Shown here in pieces: positions 42,561 through 53,983 of a DNA stretch of 64,000 bases. Source of the DNA: Ciona savignyi (lineage: Eukaryota > Chordata > Ascidiacea > Phlebobranchia > Cionidae); assembly GCA_000149265.1 (NCBI GenBank), contig CH003126.1:1557688-1621687 (forward strand), in the 5' to 3' direction. Within the stretch, counting starts at the first letter, position 1. Each line of letters starts with the position of its first letter. The notes beneath the pieces were generated by a model. The model worked only from the letters and a program-made list of their open reading frames with translations. It ran no database searches and was not told where the DNA came from. The position numbers and the translations under genes are program-made.

Positions 42561-43602
42561 ATCGAGCTATTAAGTAACTTTATGTATGCAAAACACGCAC
42601 TTAGCTTTGTGCGTAAATCTAAACAGATACTTCAATAATTAAAAAACTCATACTGTCTATGACAGTATCAATAATTAAAATTACATGACTGTAAACAGTC
42701 AACTACCATTAGCTAGGATGACTTTAGCGTCATTTAACTTCATTTTAATACATAACACTCATACTGTATTCCCTTGCTACAATTCACTGTGTCTGTTTAA
42801 GACTTTAAAGTACAATTACGACTAAAATTCGATCTCCAAATTTCTGAAACGACACGCACGCATCGAAACTTGTTATGGAATAATGAATGACGCGCGACTG
42901 ACGTTTGAGTAACCAGAATCGTGGGATTTTCCCAAGCGACACGTGATCTACTGTCTACGCAGAAAATTTTAGAGAATTTTCCAGTACTATTACAACCTAA
43001 TCTAGAAAAGTAAAAACTTTTACAACAATATGTAAATCAATCCGCTACGTTATGGCATAGATTAGTCCGTGGAAAATTAACTAAACTAACTAAATTAGTG
43101 TAAAAAACTAAGATATGAAGCGATATATAATTCCTCTCGTTATAATTACACTGGTCAACAGCAAATTTTAAACAAAGATTCTAATGATTGTATCTTAAAG
43201 TATTTTTAATGCAGATTCCAAAAATGATTTTACTTTTTCTCTAGCACATCAGGTTTTTGAGATATTTTGGTTTATGCAATTTTAAATCAATTTTTGTTTT
43301 ACAGTCTAATTACAATAGAACATACATTCTTAAATGGAAAAACAAACCAAGTGCAAGCTCTAAATAACAAGGAAGGGATAAAAGGATATTTTTGCAAGTT
43401 TTTTTAAGTGTAGGCCTAGAGTAGAGTACAGTTAGTGTAAAGAGTGAAAAATGTAGATACATACCAGGCGGAACTGAGGGAATTATATTAACATTATATG
43501 GTAATATGTTGTATCCAAATAAATTAGTTATTTCTGTAGTTGTAAAATAGTAATATACATAGTATTTTTTACAAGTAATTTCTGAATATATAGCCTATCA
43601 TA
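42561..43602. other. Upstream region of VWA-Cache copy A
   Basis: AT-rich DNA before the first exon on the minus strand. The promoter should lie here, but I cannot identify a specific element, repeat or gene. Confidence 0.5.
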
Positions 43603-44640
43603 ATGCCCAGAAACTGCTTAAACCATACAGATCGATTTTTCTTTGTCTGTGGAAAGTTTACAAGCAAAACACTAGGCTCTCATGATATCAAAAAGATGTA
43701 TGCGGCAATATTTTGGTTACCCATGAGGCAACCAAGATAATTCCTGGGCATCCCGTAAAATATGCAAGATATGCAGCTTAGGCTTGCACAGCTGGCTATA
43801 TAAATGGTTTCCTTCTATGCCATTTTTCATCCCAATGATTTGGCGTGACGCTGACGATCACTGTCAATATTGCTATTTTTTCCTACTAAAACAAAGGGTT
43901 TATCCTTTAAACAGAGAAACAAAATAACATATCCCAACTTAGATTCAGTAAGGACTCCTGTTCCTTATAATAAATTAATTCCACCACCAGTACCTCCACT
44001 ACCTTTTACTTAATACTACTGATAGCAGTACTGCTTCCATTCTGATACCACAAAAGATCCCGTCTTATTTTCACAAAAACATTTAAATGCCTTAATTAGA
44101 GATCTATGTCTTTCCAAGGAAAAAGCGGAGCTCATTGCATTAAGGTTAAAAGAACGAAATATGGTTGAAAAAGATGTCAAAGTAAGTTGGTACAGAAAGC
44201 GCAATTGGGACTTATCTTTGGCCTTCAAGTTTTTTTTAGGGTTAAGGGATTTCTTTGTTATTGCCATGATATTGAAGAGCTGTTTTAAACTATAGTTCAC
44301 ATTGTTTTTTTTGTTTTTTTTTAGTTTTATTGCCACCAGTTTTTATTTTTTTTTGAGTTTTTATTGAACTTTGTAAAAGCTATGGCAAAACAGAATTCAA
44401 ATGGTTTTGAATTTCTCTGTTAAAGTGTTCCATGCTATAATCAAGCCTAGCTAAGTTAAAAGAAGAAATCTTTGTTGGTCTACAGATTAGGAAAGTTTTT
44501 GAAGTTCTAGTAGCCATGTTAATGGCAGAAATATGGTCATTTAAGGGATACAAAATACATTCAATGTTACACACCATACCCCTCATATCTCAAAATCCTG
44601 ATGTGCTAGCAGAAAACTAATGCCAGATTCAGAATCAGCT
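43603..44640 (+). pseudogene. Decayed transposon-associated ORF (PMIWR / LSKEKAEL family)
   Basis: Joined over several frames, the translation shows blocks of a multi-copy animal protein family I recognise from many genome annotations: MPRNCLNHTDRFFFVCGKFT at the start (ATG 43603), FFIPMIWRDADDHCQYCYF, ALIRDLCLSKEKAELIALRL, VKVSWYRKRN and, further on, LKEEIFVGLQIRKVFEVL. The frame breaks first at a stop near 43740 and then several times more. The family is usually linked to mobile DNA and has no assigned function. It lies on the plus strand between copy A and the cationic peptide gene. Confidence 0.65.
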
Positions 44641-45703
44641 CCTCGATGTTAGCCAGAAATAAGTGTTCTTGTTTAAAAAAAAAACTATGTTTTTGTTGAC
44701 CAGTGTTATTTGATGCCAAAACAGCACATTATGTAACTTTATTGTTAGTTTAAGTGATTTCGTTATGCTCTAATAAAATGGTCTTCGACTCTGTCGGGTC
44801 TATATTTTACAAGCATCGCTTTTTTGTTTCCTGGGCTAAGTTTGGCTGGTCACTAAAACGGTCTTTGTATAGATTTTGGTAATTGTATCGCTCGCATAAA
44901 CACCTGACTTTACGGCCGTAAACACTACTGTATCTTTCCATTTTGCTGAAATCGAAATATACCAATAAAAATTTTTATGAGTGCCAATTTGTCACTGGAA
45001 ATGTATTTTTGAAAAAGCCTAATTGATTTTACTTGGCGTTCTAATGCACACAATTATGATGCGTCTTTATCATTGTCAAATTGGGGTGTTTGAAAATACA
45101 GTCAAGCAAAATCTAAGTTTAACTTTTACTTGCCATTCCGTCTAGACGACTTTTACTACCCAAAAACGTGTAACTTAACATAAGAGAGTGGGTCGCTTGG
45201 TTATCAGAATAATTTTGCTTCCTATTTCACCAAACCACCCAGTTTTTTTCCAAACTGTGGTGGAGAAGATGTTTGTTAGCGAACAATTACCCCTTTTACA
45301 AAGACATGAGAATACTTAAGTATTAGAACCAGCCTAGGCGACTAATTTGCAAAATGTAGCACATGTTACTGTGTTAGTAAAACAGTACGATTATAGCGCA
45401 TATAAAATCGTAACAAAGCTTGCTGTAAGCGGAATTTATTTGACGAATCGGGTGTCTTTTGCGTGTTCTACAGGTACAGGAACAAACTCGTTTGGTATAT
45501 TCCTTCAACAGCTTAGCATAATCTATATTTTTTTTGTCTAACTCGCACTTTTAGCTGTTTTATCTACGTAGTAATAGAATATTATATTTACTTATAAATT
45601 TCCAAAAATTTCGACTGGTAAAGAATAATATTTAAATAAAATATTAAACGTTAATGGTATTAAACTACAACTAGTGGATTCCTCGCAGTTTGCTCTTGCA
45701 AGT

Positions 45704-46017
45704 CAGACATGGGCAAACTACAGCCCGCGGGCCAAATCCGGCTCGCCGGATGTTATCGACATTGCAAGAGACAGAATATAGCGACGTCACAGCTAAATTA
45801 TGATGTCACAGCAACATCCTATATTATGATGCGACAGCTATATTTGTACGTCGCTGACGCAACAGTGCTTTTCGTTTTAACCAGAAATGTACCGTATTTA
45901 TTTTTTATGTTTTTTCAACAGTAACAAACCATATATATCTGACTGTCGGTCTCATAATTTTGGCCGGCAAGAATAAAATAATTTGCTGACCAAATTCCAA
46001 AAGTGTGCCCACCCCTG
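45704..46017. mobile_element. 314-bp hAT-type MITE
   Basis: Ends are CAGACATGGGCAAAC... and ...GTGTGCCCACCCCTG, inverted repeats of hAT type, with the subterminal string agcccgcgggccaaatccgg. No clear 8-bp target duplication remains, so the copy is old. Confidence 0.75.
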
Positions 46018-46955
46018 GTGTAGACTGAGTAGGCCGAGTACAGTATCGGTAATATAAACGGTTTACCAAGCTGAAGTGAATGATTAAGAATCGACGGAAA
46101 CTGTGAAATTAATACCGATGACGGTCATGTATATTTGCATCTATTTGTAAAAGATATACACAAGATACACAAGTACAGAAACCGATAGATAAATTTGATA
46201 GATATAGGCTACAAATAAGTACATTATAATCATTTTAAAATGAGTACAAAAACCGGTAACCGACAAAACACTTCTTACAAACATACAAAATTATAAGCAC
46301 TGGTTGAGCTATTTAAATAAAGAGCCTGCCTAATTCATCTTTAGACTGTCGTGAAATGTAATTTTAAGTTAGATTAAAAAAAATATCTGCGCGAAAATAT
46401 AAATGCAAATGGGCCCTTCATACAATTAGTAATCCATATCGTGTTGGTACATTGCTAGGCGTTATAAGTCGCGTGTATTTCAGTTTAAGTTATGTCCTCA
46501 GTAGGTTGTGGTAAATATTATCGTATTTATTATAGCACCTTGTTTGAAATTTTTAAATAAATCCTACCAGTTTAGAAATACCGGCTATTAAATAGTAATC
46601 GTCATCGAAAATTCGTAAAATGGCCGCCATGCTTGTATCCTTGGTTCTATAGGGAATTTCCGTTTCTCAACTCAAAATTTTCCACTGTATATCCAAAACA
46701 TTTTAGCTATATTTTGTCTATTTTAGATGGAATAATTAAGCGAATTGGGTTGATGGTTTCAGTGGTAGCATTCTTATTATAAGCCAAACTACAATTAAAA
46801 TTTGCTAACGGTCAACTTTCTAAAAGTAAAACAACATTTAATAATTGCAGTTATATTTATTCTTGCAATGCTTTTCTATGTCGTCCATTACAAGGAAACT
46901 GGAACAAATGCAAACAATGTTTAAAGCGTGCAGCTAAGCCATATACAAAATAATA
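46018..46955. other. AT-rich intergenic stretch
   Basis: I see nothing identifiable here apart from low-complexity sequence. Confidence 0.5.
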
Positions 46956-46959
46956 TCGG

Positions 46960-47205
46960 ATAGAAAAATATTCATATTTATCCCGGGAATGGAAAAACTC
47001 AATGTGTGGTAACATATCAAAGGTATTGCACTGTGCTGTTGTAAGATTCAGACCTTTCTTCATTTTGGTAAAATCTATTATTCCACTAGGTTTAGGCAGT
47101 TTCCGGTAAGTGCTTTGCCCTAGGACAGAACCGATTAACTATATACCATATTCGAATCTGCAACTTCGGCTGAAAGGCGACGTATCAACCCACCAAACGT
47201 TATAG
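46960..47205 (-). mobile_element. SINE family A, diverged, reverse
   Basis: Recognisable blocks: tatttatcccgggaatgg, aaggtattgcactgtgctg, ttaggcagtttccggtaagtg, cttcggctgaaaggcgacg. It lies just downstream of the cationic peptide gene. Confidence 0.75.
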
Positions 47206-47340
47206 GTTCTACACATAAGAAAAATCAAATCTATATAAGATAATCTAAAAAATCAAATCTATATAAGCTACTCCGAAACTAATATTAAAGTACACTGTTA
47301 TGCAAACAAATATAAGTTTTAGACAAACCACAGATTGGGC

Positions 47341-47625
47341 TTATGCTGTTTCTTTGATGAGTTCTTCATAAGCACGGGCGACATCTATAAATTATAACAT
47401 TGTTTACTAGTTCGATTGTAATGAGATTGCGTATAACAGTGCGAACTGGAGATTACCTGATAGCGAAGTGTCTAATTCGTCTTCTAATCCAACCCACCTA
47501 GCAAAACGTCTCCGAAAGTCGACTCTACGTCGTCGCCAACCCCACGGGCCACTTGTGGGGGTGGGCGCTTTCACACTCACAGCAAAAGTCACCAGTGTGA
47601 TTAATAAAAAGCATACCTTGGTCAT
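47341..47625 (-). CDS. Secreted cationic peptide precursor, antimicrobial-peptide-like
   Basis: Two exons, 47625-47457 and 47384-47341, joined by a 72-nt GT-AG intron in phase 1, give a 70-aa protein. It starts with a signal peptide (MTKVCFLLITLVTFAVSVKA), followed by a short Pro/Thr spacer, a strongly basic and aromatic core (GWRRRRVDFRRRFARWV), then a Gly and an acidic C-terminal segment (LEDELDTS... to EELIKETA). This order, signal then cationic helix then Gly then anionic extension, is that of known tunicate antimicrobial precursors, in which the Gly provides C-terminal amidation. The acidic part could neutralise the core until processing. I do not recognise this exact peptide. It lies between the two VWA-Cache copies, on the same strand. 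Activity and expression are inferred. Confidence 0.7.
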
Positions 47626-47802
47626 CTGCGTACACTACGTCATTAATCTTGAGGAAATCCTCACAAGCATTTTAAACCAACCTTGAAGATCTTCTCTGCA
47701 TTGTGATTTTTAAATTCAAAGGCTGATCACTTATATCGGGTCTCTCTCACGTATTTTGAAGATAATCCGCGAAATCACGTAGAACGAACTTTGATTCGTC
47801 TT

Positions 47803-48950
47803 AAAAACAATTTAAGCGAGAATTGGAATTGAGTTTGTAATGTCCGGTGTTTGGCAAACTGTCTGGCAAAATCTGGTAAAGTTCCTTGAAATTAAATTGC
47901 CATTGCCGTTCCTGTTTCTAAATGCTGCAGAATAAAGCTGGCTGTTTTGTGTTTGAATATTAAACGCATAAGCTACACAACAGCTTTACTTAAAATTATA
48001 ATGCGAGATGAAATGAAGGTAAGTGCAGGATCGCCATGATTTCTTCGTGTCGTTATAACAAGTATAATTGTCCGTTTATCTCGTGTCGACTATCGGGTTG
48101 CTGGAGCTGTTGCATTGCGGTATATTATATTGAAGCCTTCAATTTGAAGGGATTTCTAAAGTTGTACATCTTTTTACTTGCTTCAAGCAACGACTTTGAT
48201 ACGAATGACACGCTGTAATAGTCTGCCATAAAACATTAACGTTGTCATGCCATGATAGACAATTGCTTTTATTATAAATCACATACAAGACCACCAAAAT
48301 GTCTTTAGTGGGTTTATGTAGCGGTTCATGAACCAAGCCATTCATTATTTTCTGAGTTGTCAGGGAATTAAAAATTTCCACAGAAACTGCGATCTGCTCT
48401 TAATTTTTTAAGTTTGCAATATTTTAGATATATTAAAATATATTTTAGTTTTTTTTAGCAAATATGACTAAAAACATAAACAAGGTTCAGGGAAAAATTG
48501 CACCAAAATAGCGTGTCGTTCGTGTCAAGGTCTTTGCTTAAAATAAGTGAATTAATAAGATATGTACAACTTTACAAATGTCTCCACAATTACACAACGC
48601 TATGTAAGAGCTCCAGCAACCCGACTGTGGACACGAGGTAATCGGACAATTATACTTTTTATAAAGAACCCTTTGTTTTGTAACCACGTGGAAATCATGT
48701 CGATCCTTCCCTTTATACTCTAAACTAAAGCATATGCGCTATGACTTACAGTGACATTGCTGCATCACCTTTGCGATTTACATTTAACGTTAAGACACTA
48801 CATTTTGCAGGTTTCTGAGGCAGTAACTTGATGACGTGGATTAACGGCAATTAAACTTCAAGGAACTGAACACGAGAGAATTTCCAGACAGTTTGCCAAA
48901 CACCGGACCATACGAATTTAATTCCAATTCTCGCTTAATTGTTTTGAAGA
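47803..48950. mobile_element. About 1.15-kb foldback element with long inverted repeats
   Basis: Left arm 47803-47900 (gcgagaattggaattgag, gtccggtgtttggcaaactg) and right arm about 48860-48950 (cagtttgccaaacaccggac, aattccaattctcgctt) are inverted copies of about 95 bp. The interior has short SINE family A remnants (about 48090-48135 reversed, 48590-48710 forward) and no clear gene. Confidence 0.65.
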
Positions 48951-49384
48951 CAAATAGCATATGGACAAGAACTTAAGAACTCGGCGGTTCTGCTTAGCTT
49001 TTACCCAAAAGCCTCGCTTAAAACACCGGTGCTACAGTGGTATTAAGTTGCTTTTATGGTTTCCTATTTAAACAAAGACAAAGCATTGGTTTGTGTACAT
49101 CAGGTTTAAATAAACCATAAAACCAGCAGCTCAGTTGTAGCATAACGAGCTATCAAACGGGAGGTTGTTAGATCAAAACCAGTGGCAGTGAGAATCGTAG
49201 CAAAATACATTTTACACAAGAAGCGTAATTACAATTTTCATGTATGCTGTATTTGCCTGGCATACTATGTACATGGAGGTGGGCAGTTCAAGAGAAATAA
49301 ATAAAGCGCAAAGAAACACGTTGTTGCTCTCCAGAACACGTCGATTTTAAATGTGAACACGAAATGAAAATTAATTTGGTTTCG
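48951..49384. other. Intergenic stretch
   Basis: I see no gene or classified repeat here. Confidence 0.5.
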
Positions 49385-49497
49385 GTGAAGTTGAAACCGC
49401 AAGGCAGACGACGCAAGGTGGTCTGACGATTGCTTGTCTGTTAACCCCCTAGGTTTGCCCATTGACATGGATAAACATGAATATCCTATCCTATCCA
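49385..49497 (+). mobile_element. SINE family A, 3' end
   Basis: 5'-truncated copy from gcaaggcagacgacgcaagg through ggtctgacgattgcttgtct to atcctatcctatcc. Confidence 0.8.
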
Positions 49498-49741
49498 ATT
49501 CTAGTATGTTTTAGTTTTCCCGACTTAAAACCTCGATCTTTCCGGATCTGTAATATAATATCCCAAGGATGACACGGTAGCCAACAGGAACCCCGATCGT
49601 TTTTGCTATGATAGAGATGTCCGCTAACTGCTATGAAAAATTGCAAGCTTTGGTAATAAGAGTTAACTAAAACATTATGAACCAACAATGTAACGTTTAA
49701 TGTTTTACATAAATACAGCAGTACCGGTTTAGTTAGTAACT

Positions 49742-49747
49742 TTTATT
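49742..49747 (-). terminator. Displaced poly(A) signal of VWA-Cache copy B
   Basis: AATAAA on the minus strand within sequence homologous to the signal of copy A at 29577-29582. The LINE at 49762-55410 separates it from the copy B stop codon at 55998. Confidence 0.4.
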
Positions 49748-49761
49748 TACATTGAACACAA

Positions 49762-49777
49762 ATTCTATTTGAATAAG
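49762..49777 (+). promoter_or_regulatory. Spliced-leader-like sequence at the LINE 5' end
   Basis: ATTCTATTTGAATAAG is identical to the 16-nt Ciona spliced leader as I recall it. It sits at the junction between DNA shared with copy A's flank and the LINE, 97 nt upstream of the LINE ORF1 start. The simplest reading is that the LINE copy was made from a trans-spliced transcript. The next bases are GT, so an SL-RNA-derived origin is the alternative. Confidence 0.7.
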
Positions 49778-49873
49778 GTTGCATGAGCGAATAGGATTTT
49801 TCAAATAACTGGGCATATTTATTAAATCTTCTGATACCGTGCTGAAAGTGAACTCTTCTGACAAGCAAGAAAT

Positions 49874-50518
49874 ATGAATACAATGGAATCTGCACTTATG
49901 AAGAAGTTGGAGGAACTGGACACCGCACTAGCTCAAATTAAAAGTAAACAAGATAAGTATGAGTCCAATTGCAATTTAAAGACAGATACTGCTCCTACTG
50001 TTCCTGTTTCAGATTCTTCTCATCCGAAAGAACTGCAGGAGATTCGGAAGTCGCTGAACGATCTGGAAGCCTCCCTAAAAGATCTAAAGGCTGTGGTTAG
50101 AGACACAGACGAGCGACTTGACAACTTGGAGCAGTATGGCAGGAGGAACTGTCTCATCATCCATGGCTGCAAAAGAATTCCCCAAGAAAACTTCATAAGT
50201 TATGTGCTATCCATTCTAAACCGCCTTAAACTGCCATATACCATTTCAAAGGCAGCAATCGACATCGCACACGTGCTACCATCGAAAAGGGACTCCACAC
50301 CTATAATCGTGAAGTTTGTACAACGGATGATGAGGAACGATGTGTACGACTCCAAGAAACACCTGAAGGGGACGGGGATGTCGATGACAGAATCACTGAC
50401 CCTGCGGCGGCTCCGAATCGTGGAGAAAGCCAGAGAGGCCTTTGGCTTTCGTAAGCGTTTGGACCAACAATGGGGTCATATTCACTGTACACCAAAACAC
50501 AAGGCGAGTTATACATAG
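49874..50518 (+). CDS. LINE ORF1 protein
   Basis: 214 aa, intact. The N-terminal half is predicted coiled coil (heptad-like LEELDTALAQIKSKQ, LNDLEASLKDLKAVV), followed by the block DERLDNLEQYGRRNCLIIHG and an RRM-like region. This is the usual build of an RNA-binding LINE ORF1p that coats the element's RNA. It starts 97 nt after the leader-like sequence and precedes the PHD segment by about 110 nt. Confidence 0.85.
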   Translation: MNTMESALMKKLEELDTALAQIKSKQDKYESNCNLKTDTAPTVPVSDSSHPKELQEIRKSLNDLEASLKDLKAVVRDTDERLDNLEQYGRRNCLIIHGCKRIPQENFISYVLSILNRLKLPYTISKAAIDIAHVLPSKRDSTPIIVKFVQRMMRNDVYDSKKHLKGTGMSMTESLTLRRLRIVEKAREAFGFRKRLDQQWGHIHCTPKHKASYT

Positions 50519-50626
50519 ATTAAGTGATATATCTTCTATCCTTGCTAGGTCTAAATAATTTAATCATTTGTCAATTTCAGTGCCATATTTTTGCACTATG
50601 CCTAGTATAAATCCTAGCTCCTTATT

Positions 50627-51049
50627 ATGCAAACCATATCCATAAGAAAGAATGCCTGTTCAAACTGCAGCAAGACAATCCGTGTAAATCAAAACTTTAT
50701 TTACTGTGACAATTGTAACGCAAATTTTCATTGCAAATGCTTGCCAACACCACCAAAGCAACAGTTAAATATTAAAAAGAATGTCACAACTTTACACCAC
50801 AAATGGTTTTGTGATAACTGCCAAGATCCACCGTGCCTTCCATTCTCGAATATTCCTGATCTGGAACTTTCTTCTTTACTTTCCATCTCCTCCTCTCAAA
50901 CCAACCCTGACCAAGTAACCCGCTTGACCCTCGACCCAGAAAAATTAAATAACTTTTTTGATAATTTAAATGAAAATATGCTAGATGAAGAGGATGAGTT
51001 GACTTCCATTAGGTGCCCAGAATCATATGTCAATACCAACCAAATGTAA
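50627..51049 (+). CDS. LINE PHD-finger segment
   Basis: 140 aa with a C4HC3 PHD-type zinc finger: CSNC, CDNC, the H-C pair in NFHCKC and a final CDNC before PPC. A low-complexity Ser/Asp-rich stretch follows. PHD fingers occur just before the endonuclease in several animal LINE groups. It overlaps the start of the endonuclease frame, so it may be the N-terminus of ORF2 after a frameshift. The listed start is only the first Met-type codon. Confidence 0.75.
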   Translation: MQTISIRKNACSNCSKTIRVNQNFIYCDNCNANFHCKCLPTPPKQQLNIKKNVTTLHHKWFCDNCQDPPCLPFSNIPDLELSSLLSISSSQTNPDQVTRLTLDPEKLNNFFDNLNENMLDEEDELTSIRCPESYVNTNQM

Positions 51050-53983
51050 ATCCTTTTTATTTGAAAAGCACCAAGGCTTAACAATTTTAAGTCTTAATAT
51101 TAGATCACTGGCCAACCCAAACAACTTTACCAAACTAGAGGCATTAGTTGCATCCCTACAGTTCAAACCGGAAGTAATTGCCATTACAGAAACATGGATA
51201 GTTGATAATCGTAGCGGTCACTACTCAAATTTACCTGGCTATGTTTTTGTAGGTAATAGCCGATCTAAATCTAGGGGCGGGGGGGTGGGAATGTACATTC
51301 GTTCTCATTTGGAGTTTCAAATTAAGGACTGTATTTCTATTATGGAGGAGAAAGTTTTTGAATCACTATTTGTAGTTTTTCCCCAATTTAACACCACACC
51401 TGAAACCCAACCCTAAATCATCGTTAATCTGCGGTGTTATCTATAGGTCTCCAAAACTGGATAAACAATCAAATTCAGTCTTTATGCACAAATTATCACA
51501 ATCACTTGAGAAAATTGACAACCGAAACTGGTAACTGTATTATAGTTGGGGATTTTAATTATGACCTCCTCAATATTAACAATAACACTGTCACTGATTT
51601 CACTAATACAATGCAGGACTTCTGCTATGAATCAATCATTAACAAACCAACCCGGTTTACAGACTCAGGTGCAACTGCAATTGATCATATTTGGACCACT
51701 ATTAAACCTCCATTAGTAAAAGCTTGCATTCTAACAGATACATTATCTGACCATTTACCAGTTATACTGGCACTGAGGCCTAATTCAGAAAACAATAGCA
51801 AATCTAATGGATCTCAATCTCAATCTAGCTCGAGATCTTTCAGTGATGCAAATATAGTCTCATTTAACAACAACCTACAAAATCTTAACACGGACAATAT
51901 ATTTTGTGAATCAGATCCCAACCTTGCATATTCCAACCTAATTGAGCAATACAATACAGAGTTTGAAAATAGCTTTCCACTAGTATCCAACAAAGCACCT
52001 AAATACCACTTAAAGTGGTTCAATGAAGAAGTAAAGGAATTAAATAAAACTAAACAAAAACTATACAAAAAATATATACTGAAAAAGAACAGTCTCTTCC
52101 AAATTGGAATACAATAAAGCTCGAAACTTGTACCATCACAAAATCCAAGCTGCAAAAAAATGTCAGTATAGAAAAATGTTCAAGACTAACAGAAATAACA
52201 TAAAGGCTACATGGAGGACTATAAATGAACTACTCGGGAAATCTAAACCACAAATTTCCAAGTCATTTGAAATTAATGGATTATCTACCAGCAACCCAAT
52301 ACACATTGCTAATCACTTTAATGATCATTTTTCAAATGTTGCAACTGAGTTGGTAAACCGGATTCCACCATCCACCTCACACCACACAGATTACCTAAAA
52401 TCCCAATCATCTTCCACCATGTATATATTCCCCCACTAGTCCACATGAGATTAAAACAATAATACTGGACTTAAAATCTAAATCCAGCAGCGGCTTAGAT
52501 CATATCCCCTCAAAGGTTGTAAAATCCACACCAGTCAATATATTACCAGGTACTATCTTATATATTTAACCTATCCTTACAATCAGGAAAATTTATAAAT
52601 GACTTCAAAATTGCAAAAGTCATCCCCAGTGTTTAAAAAAGGCAAGCACTCACTGATAAATAACTACCGACCGATTAGTCTACTTCCTTCATTTTCTAAA
52701 ATAATAGAAAAATTAATGTACAACAGAACCCACTCTTTCTTAAGTCACAATAATGTACTTCATAACAATCAATTTGGATTTAGGAAAGCTCATTCAACTA
52801 GCCATGCTAGCAATCTCCTGGTTAATATAATATCTGATCATTTGGAAAATAAAAAATCTGTTATTGGTGTTTTTTTAGACCTGTCAAAAGCATTCGACAC
52901 CATTGATCATGACATTATGCTTAACAAAATGTCTCATTATGGCATCCGGGGTGTAGCACTGGAATTGGTTCTCCAGTTATTTATCAAACCGACAACAAAT
53001 TGTTGATTTTAATGGAACTCTATCTTCCAACCTGAACCCAGTTAAATTAGGAGTTCCTCAGGGATCCATTCTAGGTCCTTTACTATTCCTTATATATATC
53101 AATGACCTGCCAAATTGCCTAACCCATAGCAAAGCCATTATGTTTGCAGATGACACCACCATTTTTACCCCCGGCCGCAACCAATCCATTACCTGTGATA
53201 ATGCCAATGCGGATCTAGACAAATTATACACATGGCTCTCCAGCAACAAACTGGTTCTTAACACTGATAAAACAAAATACATGTACTTTTCTAACTCCAC
53301 TAAATCTACTTCGTTACCACCACCTCTCATTTCAATAAATAACTATAAAATTGAACAAGTCAACAGCTTTAAATTCCTTGGTCTAACTTTAAATGACAAC
53401 CTTTCCTGGAAACCACACATGCAAATACTTCATAAGAAACTTAACACTAATTTACTCATGGTACGTAAAATAAAACCCCTTGTTGACCAACCCTCACTTC
53501 TTACATTATTACCACTCACTAATACTAAGTCACATTCACTATTGCATATCCACCTGGTGTTATGGTAATAATCAAATGCTAACCAAATTACAGCGAGTGT
53601 GCAATAAGTTCATTCGCCTAATATTTAACCTTGGTAAACGTGAAAATACAGTTTCTATAATGAGACAACATGGACTTTTAACAATTCATGACATGCACAA
53701 ATTAGAAATATTATCCATAATGCACAAATGCCATAACAACACACTTCCACCTGCTCTCCACAATTGCATACCGAACAAACCTAAAACTACAATGAAAACA
53801 AGAAGCAATTCCCAATTTTTAATTCCTTTTTGTATCAAATCCCTATCCCAACAATCCCTGAAATACATAGGCCCAAAGTTTTGGCAACAGTTACCGAACA
53901 ACATTCGCGAGATTAAATCGCTTAAAAAGTTTACCAAAGTTGTTAAACAACACCTCTTGGAAGACCCTCATCCGCTTCCCTAG
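51027..53983 (+). pseudogene. LINE ORF2: endonuclease and reverse transcriptase, frameshifted
   Basis: Fragments in changing frames give the full order. Endonuclease: SLNIRSL, ITETWI, RGGGVGMYIR, VGDFNYDLL, SDHLPV. Reverse transcriptase: NYRPISLLPSFSKIIEKLM, NQFGFRKAHST, GVFLDLSKAFDTIDHDIM, GVPQGSILGPLLFLIYIND, catalytic FADDT and the thumb motif FLGLTL. Breaks fall near 51416, 52117, 52439-52599, 53006 and 53568. All catalytic motifs are still readable, so the insertion is not ancient. The protein would nick the target and copy the element's RNA. Confidence 0.9.

Noticed and set aside
49762-49830. A spliced-leader RNA gene rather than a LINE 5' end
   Set aside because: The 16-mer coincides with the LINE boundary set by comparison with copy A, and I cannot see a convincing Sm site and stem-loops. 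Not fully excluded.
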